DNA of 64,000 bases from Chitinophagaceae bacterium T5-Br10_B2g13 (GCA_001564065.1 LKNA01000005.1:1-64000); one strand, 5' to 3'. Counted from the stretch's first letter, positions 1-8,550 are shown. A program made the numbers and translations. Notes: generated by a model not told the origin, from the sequence alone.

Positions 1-25
1 AGTAGTACTTTTGAGACAATCATTG

Positions 26-90
26 GTCTTCTTGTGTTTTAGGTTTTGGTTGGTTTGGACGCTGCCAAACCTACACAAGAAGACTTTTTT
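26..90 (+). terminator. Rho-independent terminator of a gene left of the window
   Basis: A 12-bp perfect stem (26-37 with 73-84) encloses a second stem (52-58 with 65-71) and is followed by a run of seven T from 84 to 90. The orientation fits the end of a plus-strand transcript that starts before the window. No gene is visible between 1 and the hairpin. Confidence 0.7.
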
Positions 91-370
91 ATTCTACCCG
101 CCAGACACACTTATTGGGTAAGTATCATTTGAACGTAGAGAAAAAGAGAGGGGGACGGGGGGTGAGTTCAAAAAACCCAATACGCCACCTTTATTAAACA
201 ACACCTTTTCATCACGACCGAGTGAAACGAGTGGAGAGATCTGGAAAAAACCGCAAAATTAAATTCCAAACACCTCCCCCTCTTATTGAACAAAGTGAAA
301 AGAGAGGGAGTCAAGGGGTAAATCAGGATTCCAGATATTAACCCGGTAATTTATTGTCAATATCAAATCA
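91..370. other. Intergenic stretch with one degenerate repeat copy
   Basis: No plausible gene is seen here. It holds one diverged copy (209-242) of the repeat that is better preserved at 3521 and 3793, and A/G-rich low-complexity sequence around 140-310. Confidence 0.5.
209..242 (+). repeat. Diverged copy of the 38-bp intergenic repeat
   Basis: The stretch shares its CGACCGA core and GTGGAGAGATCT end with the repeats at 3521-3558 and 3793-3830, but a few internal bases are missing. It lies between genes, as the others do. Confidence 0.55.
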
Positions 371-401
371 CTCGTAGCACGACTCCAAGTCGTGCCACGA
401 G
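371..401. repeat. REP-like palindrome after pilC
   Basis: Two 14-base arms (371-384 and 388-401) pair with a single mismatch around a three-base loop. It lies 13 bases beyond the pilC stop codon and has no T-run, so it looks like a REP-type palindrome rather than an intrinsic terminator, though it could protect the 3' end of the mRNA. Its sequence differs from the REP hairpins at 7902 and 30369. Confidence 0.65.
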
Positions 402-414
402 TACTATGCGTTCC

Positions 415-1749
415 TTACTGCGGATTCATATCAATCAGTGCAGACTCAGACGAGACTACCGTAATGGCGATCAAAGCCACCATAATGAAGAGGTTAATGA
501 AGAGGTTAATGGTGTCGATTACCGACTCCATCTTGTATGTGGTTTGAACTTCATAATAGTCAGCCAGCTGCTTGGCGTTCTGCTTCAGTGCACCGGATTC
601 CGCACCCAGACGAAAACGACTGATGGCCGTTGTTGTAAATACACCGGTATCCTCAATAGACTCCACCAGTCCGGCTCCATCTTTCAACATTCGCTTAATC
701 GCCACCTCCTTAATCTGCTTCTCCATGTAGGAGTTTCGGCAGGCTTCGGACGCCACTTTGATCACCTCGATATTCTGTCCTGAACCGCTATAGAGTGTAA
801 AGAATACACGTGCAAAAATCTCAATACTTGTTTTATGAAGCAGATCCCCAATAACAGGTATTCTTATGATATACTTATCCAGGAAGAGTTTACCCTTGGG
901 GGTCCTGACGTACCAAATAAATAAAGAAATAGGTATAACATGCACGAGTGTAAGTACTATCCAGTTATCAGCCAACCAGTAACTCAGCTCCAGTGTAGCA
1001 GCTGTCATCGGCGGAAGATTGATGTCAAACTCGAGGAAAAGCTCAGCTGTTGCAGGAAATATATACGCAACATAAAACAGAATAGTCGCAATTACGGCCA
1101 AAACCGTAACGGTGGGCATCACCAGTGAACGCCGCAAATTCTTTTTAAACTCTGCGTCCCGTTCCAGAAACTTAGCGGTACTCTTAAATACTTGCGCCAT
1201 GTTACCCGATGTAGACGCAACACTGAGCATATAGGCCGCAAACTTCCCGAAAACATCTTCATGCTTCCCATAGACCTCCTGCCCCTCTTTACCGTCTTTC
1301 AGATCTTTCTGGATCTCCTTGATCACCTCTTTCATCCGTTTGTTCTGTGTATCTTCGTAGAGAAGCCCCAGAATTTCATCATATGGCAGCTGCTGATTTA
1401 ACAGATCAGAAGAAAGGCTGACAAATGTTACCACATCATCATTAGGCACTCCGCCTTTAAAATCAAATAGCTTTTTATTTACGCTGATGACCTTATAGCC
1501 CAGCTTGGTCAGTGCGCGCTCCAGCTCCTCTTTGCTGTACGCCTCCTGCTCTCCGGACTGTTTCGCTTTGCCCGGCCGCTGGACCTTATACATATAGGTC
1601 TCCTTTTTGTCGAGAGCTTTTACCTGGACGCCATTCTTGGCTTCCAGCTTCTTCACCTTGGCCTGAGCCTCTTTTTTATTCTGGGCTTCAAACTCGGTTT
1701 TAATCGGTTTACCGGCGGCGGAGATAGCTTTTAAACGAAATTGGGCCAT
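415..1749 (-). CDS. pilC: Type II secretion / type IV pilus inner-membrane platform protein (PilC/GspF family)
   Basis: Predicted polytopic inner-membrane platform protein that couples the assembly ATPase to pilin polymerisation. Residues 1-60 and about 60-100 form soluble basic segments typical of the N-terminus of PilC. Two T2SSF-type domains follow (about 105-235 and 300-440), with hydrophobic segments near 213-235, 265-285 and 415-437. The last one contains a 12-bp tandem duplication (about 483-506) that repeats NLFI. It lies directly downstream of two pilin-like genes on the same strand. No assembly ATPase, secretin or prepilin peptidase is in the window, so whether this is a pilus or a secretion system is open. 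The gene symbol is by family only. Confidence 0.85.
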   Translation of the reverse strand: MAQFRLKAISAAGKPIKTEFEAQNKKEAQAKVKKLEAKNGVQVKALDKKETYMYKVQRPGKAKQSGEQEAYSKEELERALTKLGYKVISVNKKLFDFKGGVPNDDVVTFVSLSSDLLNQQLPYDEILGLLYEDTQNKRMKEVIKEIQKDLKDGKEGQEVYGKHEDVFGKFAAYMLSVASTSGNMAQVFKSTAKFLERDAEFKKNLRRSLVMPTVTVLAVIATILFYVAYIFPATAELFLEFDINLPPMTAATLELSYWLADNWIVLTLVHVIPISLFIWYVRTPKGKLFLDKYIIRIPVIGDLLHKTSIEIFARVFFTLYSGSGQNIEVIKVASEACRNSYMEKQIKEVAIKRMLKDGAGLVESIEDTGVFTTTAISRFRLGAESGALKQNAKQLADYYEVQTTYKMESVIDTINLFINLFIMVALIAITVVSSESALIDMNPQ

Positions 1750-1859
1750 GTCTGAGAGATCATTGATTTATTGGGAGATATAGATATGGAATAATTCCCT
1801 TATCAACAAGACTGTTTACAAGGTGAAATGTTACAAAAAATAGAGATGAATTCAACAGA

Positions 1860-2234
1860 TTATGAATCATCCCGGTCCCAGTTAATCGAATCTATTGTGA
1901 TTGTAGCCGTGAGCATAAATCCTCTTTCTGAGATGGCAATAATTTCAAACGAATCGTCATTGATCTCACCCAATTGATATGCGGCATTTTCATTCTGCTC
2001 TGGCAGTGAAATTTCACGAAGGGTTATCCCTTGATACCGCCCGTTCCCTCCGCCCAAAACATCCGGTTTATGCAGATAAGCATTTGCATTGGATTGAGCC
2101 TTCATTATATCCTGACGAATAGAATCAATATTGGCCTCCTCTGATGCAGATTGGAAAGTATTGATGGCTACGATAGTTGCAAGGCCGACGATAACGGTTA
2201 CCAATATAACGAGTAGAAGTTGTTGCTGCCCCAT
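1860..2234 (-). CDS. Short pilin-like protein with minimal leader (paralogue B)
   Basis: A 124-residue protein whose N-terminus is Met-Gly followed by QQQLLLVILVTVIVG and a hydrophobic helix to about residue 27, then a small polar domain. The first 12 residues match the neighbour at 2421-2906. This resembles a type IV pilin helix after cleavage, but Gln occupies the first positions and there is no Glu at position 5. An in-frame TAA lies four codons before the ATG, so no longer leader can be encoded. It sits 110 bases before pilC and after a strong terminator that ends paralogue A, so it probably has its own promoter or depends on readthrough. Calling it a pilin is inference from helix shape and neighbourhood. 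Confidence 0.7.
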   Translation of the reverse strand: MGQQQLLLVILVTVIVGLATIVAINTFQSASEEANIDSIRQDIMKAQSNANAYLHKPDVLGGGNGRYQGITLREISLPEQNENAAYQLGEINDDSFEIIAISERGFMLTATITIDSINWDRDDS

Positions 2235-2360
2235 ATAATATATTTAGTTTTAGAATAGCCGAAATAAACTAAAATCCAGCGTTAACTTTATTAAATATTA
2301 TCCCTATCTAAGCTAGATAAGCACAACCTAATCACTCTAAAATGTAGAACTGAAAATATA

Positions 2361-2400
2361 GACAATAAAAAAAGCTCCCTCGGGAGCTTTTTTTATTGTC
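2361..2400. terminator. Bidirectional terminator between the two pilin-like genes
   Basis: Perfect 19-base inverted repeat (2361-2379 with 2382-2400) with a GC-rich core flanked by A7 and T7 runs, so it can act on both strands. It lies 21 bases past the stop of the 2421-2906 gene and should separate it from paralogue B and pilC. Confidence 0.85.
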
Positions 2401-2420
2401 TTAGAAATAATACTTAGTAA

Positions 2421-2906
2421 CTAGTTAGACTGTACCCATTCTAATCCATCAGCTAAAACAGTGGCCACTAATGCACCATCTCCATCAGTTCCTGCAGTTG
2501 AACCTTCGTCAGGTTGTCCATCTATTCTACTAGCAGGATGAGCAGTAATCGTAAAACGATCTGATTGCCTTCCAGATATTACATATACACCATTTTCGTT
2601 CCAAGCTTGGTCACCATCGTCATTAATTCCACTTGAAGCAAAAGCAAAATCACCAAAAGTAATTCCACCTGATCCTGCTTCACTTTCTGTTGCTGTACCA
2701 GCATCAAAAGATCGTCCACCACCACCAAGCATGGTTGGACGCATAAAGTATCCTTGTGCTCCAGCCGCGATTTGAGCAACATCTTGTCTAACAGCATCCA
2801 AGTTTGCAGAATCCGCTGCAGATCCAAATGTGTTAATAGCCACAACCGTCGCGATACCCACGATGATTGTTACGAGAATTACGAGTAATAATTGTTGTTG
2901 ACCCAT
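2421..2906 (-). CDS. Pilin-like protein with minimal leader (paralogue A)
   Basis: A 161-residue protein beginning Met-Gly-Gln-Gln-Gln and continuing as a hydrophobic helix to about residue 28, then a Gly/Ala/Asp-rich acidic domain. The start is fixed by an in-frame TAA at 2913-2915, three codons before the ATG, so the leader can be no longer than two residues. Both paralogues share a motif of a Pro, Leu and three Gly near residues 56-62 (a Leu-Gly-Gly-Gly turn). It has a strong terminator of its own and a long upstream non-coding region, which would suit a highly expressed major subunit. Family assignment is inferred from the N-terminal helix and from pilC downstream. Confidence 0.72.
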   Translation of the reverse strand: MGQQQLLLVILVTIIVGIATVVAINTFGSAADSANLDAVRQDVAQIAAGAQGYFMRPTMLGGGGRSFDAGTATESEAGSGGITFGDFAFASSGINDDGDQAWNENGVYVISGRQSDRFTITAHPASRIDGQPDEGSTAGTDGDGALVATVLADGLEWVQSN

Positions 2907-3520
2907 GGTATTTTACCTGTTTGTTTGTGTTAAGTTAAATTGAGTTTCGAATCATTTCCTTCGTGGAAATAGGTTTCGATGTTTGGTTATTGGTTTATGT
3001 AAGTTCTTAATTCGTTTGAGTGAATTACAATGATAAAGAGTAACGAGTAAATGGTTTGTTACAAATTTCTTTGAACATCCAAACCGGCTCTGTTGCTCTG
3101 AAACCAAGATGACGACTTTTGCACTGCGATGCAGTTAAGCTTTTCTAAATTAAAAGGGTTAGTTTTAAACTCTTCTAATTGACCGCCAGCGGGGTCACCA
3201 TCCCTGTTTTCAACGTCTAATAGATTATAAGACTATTTTAGTTAAGGTCAATACCAAAGTCACCTCCTCCATTTGTTAAGTCCGGTTTAACACTAAACCT
3301 AATTTCGTTAGAAGATTATTCAACTTTAAGGACAATCAAGTTAGGAGTTTGTTACAGATCGGAGACTTTTTTTAAAAGATGAATGTTTTTAATGTGTATT
3401 TGATACGACAAATCGGTCGTTCGGTGATTCGTTGTTCATTCTCTTCCGTGGCGTAAATCAAAGCTAATGTCAGCTTCTATATTTAATACGCCGCGCATTA
3501 CCCCCAAACTGCCTTGTCAT
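2907..3520. other. Long non-coding region upstream of the pilin-like gene
   Basis: About 600 AT-rich bases without a convincing ORF. It must hold the promoter and 5' leader of the pilin-like gene, but I could not identify a specific promoter motif. Confidence 0.5.
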
Positions 3521-3558
3521 CTCGACCGATCGAACGCAGTGAGAGAGCGGAGAGATCT
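3521..3558 (+). repeat. 38-bp intergenic repeat, copy 1
   Basis: This 38-base stretch (CTCGACCGATCGAACGCAGT, then GAGAGAG and GGAGAGATCT) recurs at 3793-3830 with one substitution. It faces an inverted diverged copy at 3589-3626, so the pair could fold into a long hairpin. Confidence 0.8.
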
Positions 3559-3588
3559 CCCTTTGGAAGGCACTGTATTTTGATATGA

Positions 3589-3626
3589 AGATCTCTCGAT
3601 GCGCTCGCGCAGCTCGCTTACTCGAG
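3589..3626 (-). repeat. Inverted, diverged copy of the 38-bp repeat
   Basis: It starts AGATCTCTC and ends ACTCGAG, matching the reverse complement of the 3521-3558 copy at both ends with changes in the middle. Together they form an imperfect stem with a loop of about 30 bases. Confidence 0.6.
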
Positions 3627-3792
3627 AAGACAGGGAGCCTGTTATTCAATGGACGGCGTATCAGATGCTGTAGTTTGTCCGGCCTCGGAGTAACGCCGCC
3701 ACAATCATATGTTTCTTTACGGCGGGCGGCAAGTAGGTCTGTTATAAGTGTAATTCTTATGCCCGCCGCTTTAAACCCCTAGTCCATGTCTT

Positions 3793-3830
3793 CTCGACCG
3801 ATCGAACGCAGTGAGAGAGTGGAGAGATCT
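3793..3830 (+). repeat. 38-bp intergenic repeat, copy 2
   Basis: It is identical to 3521-3558 except for one base (GAGAGAGT instead of GAGAGAGC). It is preceded by a TC-rich stretch, as copy 1 is. Confidence 0.8.
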
Positions 3831-4171
3831 GCAAGTGGTCAACAACAATACTGTTGGGTTCTCACCGTCGGAGCGGAGCTCCGGGACGAGGGTGGATTGA
3901 AAAACTCGTCAGGCGAATCGCCGCAAAAACACGCCGGAATTCGACAGACGAGAAGTGTTCTCGACTTATCGCGTAATGATAGCTGTATAATAGTAGAACC
4001 GAAATGACCTTTGAACCACCACGTCACTTCGAAGTCTAAAAGAGTGATGAGAGTATTGCGGTAGCGGAATGAACGGAATCGAGAAGTTGCTGTTAAACAC
4101 TAAGAAGTTCTCGACTCTGCTCCATTACATTCCGCGACGCTCGAACTGACGTGTTATTAGACGCGCATATC
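3831..4171. other. Non-coding region after the histidine kinase gene
   Basis: Several short ORFs cross this area, but none has a recognisable domain or a start context. Short repeated words related to GAGAAGTT/CTCGAC occur around 3950-3970 and 4079-4117. I see decayed or repeat-derived DNA rather than a gene. Confidence 0.45.
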
Positions 4172-5671
4172 CTACTGTCCGGTTTCCACCGGCAGTGTAA
4201 CCGTAAACCTTGCCCCACCCTCTTCAGCATTTTCAGCTGTGATCTCTCCCCCGTGTTGCTCCACGATATCCTCCGATATCGACAACCCAAGACCCAAACC
4301 AAATTTTGCTCCCGTTTTTTTGGTCGAAAATTTAGGCTCAAATATCTTCTCCAGGTTCACTTCCGGTATTCCGGGTCCGGAATCTTTAAAGGCTACCCAA
4401 ATCACTTTTTTGGTATTTCCTTCATCATCTTTCTCCTCACCGGTACCGCAGCGAATGTCCAGGCTTCCCTTCTTTCCCATGGCATCGGATGCGTTCAGAA
4501 TAATATTGGTCCACACCTGGTTTAGCCCGGCCGCATCAGCCCTTATTTCCGGTACTTCCGGCAGATCCAGATAGAGATCATAGAATTTCACCCGGTTGCT
4601 GGTCAGCTGAAGAGTATCGTGTATGCCCTCTCGAATATCGATCCACTCCAGGCGATCTTCGGTGTCTGAGCGACTGTAGCTTTTCAACGATTTTACCAGT
4701 CCGGCAATCCTCTCTCCTGCCGTCTCTATATTTTGAAACATCTTCCCAAACTCAAACTGATCGAGCAGATACTGAATCTGCTCCGCATCTCCGTCCGTAA
4801 CTTTCTGAAGCAGATCAGCGTAGCCATCAGGCATCTGAGCAATAATCCGTTTCTGTGCATTCCCCAGCTCGGGAAAGATCTCTTTCAGGTGCTTTGTGCG
4901 CTCCCGAATTGTTTTGGTATCGGGAAAACCGGAATTTCTTCCCAGCTTAAAAATTTGCTGACCGGTTTGATGAAGCTCCGAGGCACTGTCTCCATACAAC
5001 TTCTGCATCAGCTGATGCAGATGCTTTTCAAGCGTATCGGTTGAGCGTAACAGTGCGGCAGTCGGGTTGTTTACTTCGTGCGCAAATCCCGCCACAAGCT
5101 GACCCAGTGTAGCCATCTTCTCCTGGTGAACCAAAGCCTTCTGTGCATCCTGTAGATCGCGATAGGCTTGCTTCAATTCATTACGTTCACTCTGCAATTT
5201 ACTGTTCAACGAATCAAGCTTCATCTGCAGGATAATCGTTTGACGATACCTCTCCAGCAAATTAGCCATGATCAACTCATCAAGATAGCCGTCCAGTTCG
5301 GGATGAGTATCAATCAGATGATTCACGTCTTTTTTGGGAATTCGCAGAAAGCGGCAGTTCTCCTGTGTTTTGGCGGTGGTCAGTGATGGGAGTCCTGTAA
5401 TAAAAGAGATGATTCCGATCAGAGACCCGGAACCCAAATGCTGCAGCGGAAATTGAACATCGTTGTACGGCTTCTTTTTGTATAGCTGCACGTCGCCGTC
5501 TAAAAGAATATAGATGTTGTTGAGCGGCTCACCCTCTTTAAAGATGGTAATGCCCGTTCCCAACTCAAACAGGTACTTCTCGGCCTGCCCATTCTCATCC
5601 AGTACCCGGTGCAGTAACCCGGTAACCTTGTCGCGGTCTTCCAGCCATTGTGCACCGAGTTTAAATTTCAT
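4172..5671 (-). CDS. Sensor histidine kinase with N-terminal cyclic-nucleotide-binding-type domain
   Basis: Cytosolic two-component kinase. Residues 20-135 form a cNMP-binding-type beta roll (FKEGEPLNNIYILLDGDVQL), 140-185 a coiled coil, then the phosphoacceptor segment with His198 in FAHEVNNP. About 150 residues of mostly helical sequence separate the H-box from the N-box (ILNASDA, about 390). The G boxes DSGPGIP and GLGLGLSI complete an HATPase domain. There are no membrane segments. Its ATG overlaps the stop of the response regulator by four bases, so the two are translationally coupled. The ligand of the sensory domain cannot be told from sequence. Confidence 0.9.
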   Translation of the reverse strand: MKFKLGAQWLEDRDKVTGLLHRVLDENGQAEKYLFELGTGITIFKEGEPLNNIYILLDGDVQLYKKKPYNDVQFPLQHLGSGSLIGIISFITGLPSLTTAKTQENCRFLRIPKKDVNHLIDTHPELDGYLDELIMANLLERYRQTIILQMKLDSLNSKLQSERNELKQAYRDLQDAQKALVHQEKMATLGQLVAGFAHEVNNPTAALLRSTDTLEKHLHQLMQKLYGDSASELHQTGQQIFKLGRNSGFPDTKTIRERTKHLKEIFPELGNAQKRIIAQMPDGYADLLQKVTDGDAEQIQYLLDQFEFGKMFQNIETAGERIAGLVKSLKSYSRSDTEDRLEWIDIREGIHDTLQLTSNRVKFYDLYLDLPEVPEIRADAAGLNQVWTNIILNASDAMGKKGSLDIRCGTGEEKDDEGNTKKVIWVAFKDSGPGIPEVNLEKIFEPKFSTKKTGAKFGLGLGLSISEDIVEQHGGEITAENAEEGGARFTVTLPVETGQ

Positions 5672-6168
5672 TGATCCGTCATTTTTCGTCCGGTCCTGAG
5701 ACTCTCTGCAATTTTTTCAGAATCGAGAATTTTCATATACGGTAATGGATCTTTCACATTCTCGATCACATAATCGGTAAGCAGTCTTCGAGTAATTTCA
5801 ACAAGCTCTTCCTTCTCCCACGGTTTCGCTATGTAGTGTTTGAGGTCTGCTTCATTCACAGCCTTTACAGTTTCATCCAGGCCGGCCTGACCGGTAATCA
5901 GAACTTTCCGCGTAGATTTGGTCTTCTCCTCATTCTGCATCTCTACCAGAAGCTCTACCCCGTTTTTACCCGGAAGAACATGATCACAAAGAATAAGACC
6001 GATTTTTCCATCCTCCTCTAAAATATCTTCCACAAGGGATTCCGCCTCCTCCGCGGTATCCGCCATCTCCACATTGAAAAATTCCTCAAACTCGGTGATG
6101 TCCCGCACGATGGAGTCCAGCACTTCCGGTTCATCTTCAACCACCAAAATGTAAATTTCTGATTTCAT
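5668..6168 (-). CDS. Receiver-only response regulator
   Basis: A 166-residue CheY-like receiver with the acidic pair near residues 11-12 (VVEDEP), phosphoacceptor Asp62 (LILCDHVLPG), Thr in LITGQAG and conserved Lys near 117 (AKPWE). A 35-residue tail without a DNA-binding domain follows. It is coupled to the histidine kinase by a 4-base overlap and starts 10 bases after the transporter stop. Lacking an output domain, it probably acts by protein contact or as a phosphorelay partner. Confidence 0.9.
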   Translation of the reverse strand: MKSEIYILVVEDEPEVLDSIVRDITEFEEFFNVEMADTAEEAESLVEDILEEDGKIGLILCDHVLPGKNGVELLVEMQNEEKTKSTRKVLITGQAGLDETVKAVNEADLKHYIAKPWEKEELVEITRRLLTDYVIENVKDPLPYMKILDSEKIAESLRTGRKMTDQ

Positions 6169-6178
6169 AGTTTTAAGT

Positions 6179-7570
6179 TTAGAGAATGTAGGGCCAGTAG
6201 AAGCTAGTCATGAATATGATTAAAAGTACGGCAACAATGCCAATTATAGTTCCGGCCACAATCATATCCTTCGTTTCAACAACGCCTGTGCTAACCGCAA
6301 TAGCATTCGGCGGCGTGGAAATGGGCAGAACCATCGCAAAACTGGTACTCAAGGCTATGATCAAACCGATAATGAGTGTCCCCGCAGGGCCTCCCACAAT
6401 TCCTGATGTTGCCAATGTAATGCCCAAAGGTATCAAAAGTGAAGCCGTAACCGTGTTAGACAGAAAGTTAGACATCAATATTGAAACGAATGCAAAGACG
6501 CTTAGCAGTACCAGGTACGACATCTGTTCCCAACCGATACTTCCCACAATCCAGTCAGCCAGTCCGGTCTCCTTCATAGCTATTCCAAGCGATATACCGC
6601 CGGCAATAAGCCACAAAACCTCCCAAGGTAGATTTCGGATATCATCTTTTTCAAAAGCCTGAGTTAGTGTCAGAACCGCCACGGGAATCAAGGCAACCAT
6701 ACTGCTCTGAATGCCGTGCAGACTCTCTGTAACCCATAACACAACCGTTACACCAAACACCACATAAAGAATCCAGGCTTTGGTTGAAGTCTTCCACTCT
6801 CCTTTCATTTCCAGCGGAATTGATTTTAGTGCGGGCGGATGGAGCTTTAATAGTAAAAACCAGGCAAATGCCAGCATGATGAGAGCCAAAGGCGCGGCGT
6901 AGAGCATCCAGCTACCAAACTCTATGTTCATTCCCTGCTGGTTGAGTGCTGCAATCACAACGGCATTTGGCGGAGTTCCGATGGGTGTGGCAACACCACC
7001 GATATTGGCCGCGAACGGAATGGAAAGTGCAATACTGATCCTGGCCGGATCGGTCATCTCCATCTTAGCCAGAATTGGTATGATAACCGTAACCATCATC
7101 GCCGTGGTTGCCGTATTACTCATAAACGCAGAGAGAATAGCCGTAACAGCCATTAAGCCAAACATGATCATTGCCGGACTGGTACCAAAAGGTTTCAGCA
7201 GTATCCGGGTCATATTTTTATCGAAGTTGTATTTAACCGCGGCATCCGCTAAAACAAATCCGCCCATAAAGAGAATGATAATCGGGTTGGCCAGAGTTGC
7301 CACAAACTGGCTGAACGGAACGGGATCGTAACCTGATTCGGGAGCAAACGTTATCACCCCCTCGGCACTGAGCAGCAGCACCTCGAGCAGAATTACAAGA
7401 ATGGATGTTGAGTAGATCGGTATGGTTTCAAACATCCAGAAAACAGCCGCCATTAGAAAAATACTAAGAGCAAGATGTCCCGGTAACGACAATCCTGGAA
7501 AGGTGATAAAGAGAGGAATACAAAATCCGATAATCCCTAAAATAAGTCCGGTCAGTTTAGCTTTATCCAT
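6179..7570 (-). CDS. DASS/SLC13 family sodium-coupled anion transporter
   Basis: A 463-residue inner-membrane protein with 10-12 hydrophobic segments. The two family signatures of paired Ser-Asn-Thr motifs are present (SNTATTAMM and SNFLSNTVTAS), each followed by a TPPNA loop (PIGTPPNAVV and PISTPPNAIA). Members carry dicarboxylates, citrate or sulfate with sodium; the substrate here is not readable. It is the first gene of an operon with the receiver protein and kinase, which suggests that the two-component pair responds to or controls uptake of the substrate. Confidence 0.88.
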   Translation of the reverse strand: MDKAKLTGLILGIIGFCIPLFITFPGLSLPGHLALSIFLMAAVFWMFETIPIYSTSILVILLEVLLLSAEGVITFAPESGYDPVPFSQFVATLANPIIILFMGGFVLADAAVKYNFDKNMTRILLKPFGTSPAMIMFGLMAVTAILSAFMSNTATTAMMVTVIIPILAKMEMTDPARISIALSIPFAANIGGVATPIGTPPNAVVIAALNQQGMNIEFGSWMLYAAPLALIMLAFAWFLLLKLHPPALKSIPLEMKGEWKTSTKAWILYVVFGVTVVLWVTESLHGIQSSMVALIPVAVLTLTQAFEKDDIRNLPWEVLWLIAGGISLGIAMKETGLADWIVGSIGWEQMSYLVLLSVFAFVSILMSNFLSNTVTASLLIPLGITLATSGIVGGPAGTLIIGLIIALSTSFAMVLPISTPPNAIAVSTGVVETKDMIVAGTIIGIVAVLLIIFMTSFYWPYIL

Positions 7571-7901
7571 AGAACTACAAAAAGGTCAAAACATTGATCG
7601 ATGACTATCAAAATACATAGAAATAGAATTCTAACAGAGCGGTTTCTTTAGAAAAACCAATTAATTAATGGTAGCGGTTTCAGAAATTGAGAACTCTACG
7701 CCCCTCACTGATTTTCACAGATTACTCCGCAAAGCCTCGCAGAATTTCTGCGTTGAGATATCATTATCTGTGTAACTTATATCAAATGGTAAGACACTTA
7801 ATATCCAATTAGATTACTATTTAAAAAAATATTTAAATATATCTTGAATCATCCTAAATTTGGGCATTATCCTACGATCTCCGGTTATAAACATCAAGTT
7901 T
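7571..7901. other. AT-rich intergenic region beside the RAYT element
   Basis: No gene is seen. The right part is A/T-rich (around 7800-7860) and leads into the REP hairpins at 7902. The promoter of the transporter operon should lie close to 7571, but I could not place it. Confidence 0.4.
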
Positions 7902-7987
7902 CAGGCTGAAAGCCTGTAACAATCCAGCCCGGGACATCGTCCCGGGTTTAAAAGTTCAACACGTTAGATAGTAGGCTGTAAGCCTAC
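7902..7987. repeat. REP hairpin cluster, left flank of the RAYT gene
   Basis: Three hairpins in a row: CAGGCT-GAA-AGCCTG (7902-7916), a GC-rich stem of eight pairs with an ATC loop (7928-7946), and GTAGGCT-GTA-AGCCTAC (7971-7987). The same order of AGGCT, GC-rich and AGGCT stems occurs on the other side of the transposase gene. Confidence 0.85.
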
Positions 7988-7994
7988 TACATAC

Positions 7995-8447
7995 TTAATC
8001 CCAAAAATAGTCTTCACTATATTCAACAACATCATACTCCTTCATAAATCTCTCAATCTCTTCCCGAAAACTCAATTGTTTATGATGTTCTTCCTGCCGG
8101 GCAATATATCTGGTTACTATATCAACTTTCGAGCTGCTAACAGAAAAAGCACCGTATCCCCTCTGCCAATAAAATAAAGGATTATCTGTATGTTCCTTCA
8201 TCCATTTGGAGGAACTCTTCTTAACTTGTTCAACAATCACGGCCATGGCCACATTTTTGGATAGCCGAAACAAAAAATGAACATGATCGGTGACAGAATT
8301 TATGATGAGTGCCGGACTTTTAAGCTCTTTAAAAGTACCTGCCATATACGAATGTAAATCAGATCGGATTTCATTACAGATCAGCGGTTGTCTGTGCTTG
8401 GTTGAAAAGGTCAAATGGATGTAGAGTTTAGACAGGGATTGGCTCAT
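7995..8447 (-). CDS. REP-associated tyrosine transposase (RAYT, IS200/IS605 Y1 family)
   Basis: A 150-residue single-strand DNA transposase of the HUH type. The HUH pair is His55-Val-His57 in TDHVHFLF, and the catalytic Tyr is most likely Tyr114 in TRYIARQEEHH. Length fits the Y1 transposase domain alone. The gene is intact and bracketed by REP hairpins on both sides, the usual arrangement of a domesticated RAYT. It is expected to nick and join REP hairpins, with a role in spreading them in the genome. There is no accessory TnpB gene. Confidence 0.9.
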   Translation of the reverse strand: MSQSLSKLYIHLTFSTKHRQPLICNEIRSDLHSYMAGTFKELKSPALIINSVTDHVHFLFRLSKNVAMAVIVEQVKKSSSKWMKEHTDNPLFYWQRGYGAFSVSSSKVDIVTRYIARQEEHHKQLSFREEIERFMKEYDVVEYSEDYFWD

Positions 8448-8550
8448 ACAGGTTTTCTGATTTGATTACATGGTTGGTGACTTATATCTGTATGAAACGA
8501 AAATGGTTAAATACTTACAGAAATTTTCCGTTAATGAGGTTATTCTGTTT

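Noticed and set aside
2579-2845. 88-residue minus-strand ORF inside the pilin-like gene
   Set aside because: It is a shadow in another frame with Leu/Gln-rich low-complexity sequence.
3585-4341. Short ORFs (65, 73, 62 and 82 residues)
   Set aside because: They overlap repeats, non-coding DNA or the end of the kinase gene, and show no domain or start signal.
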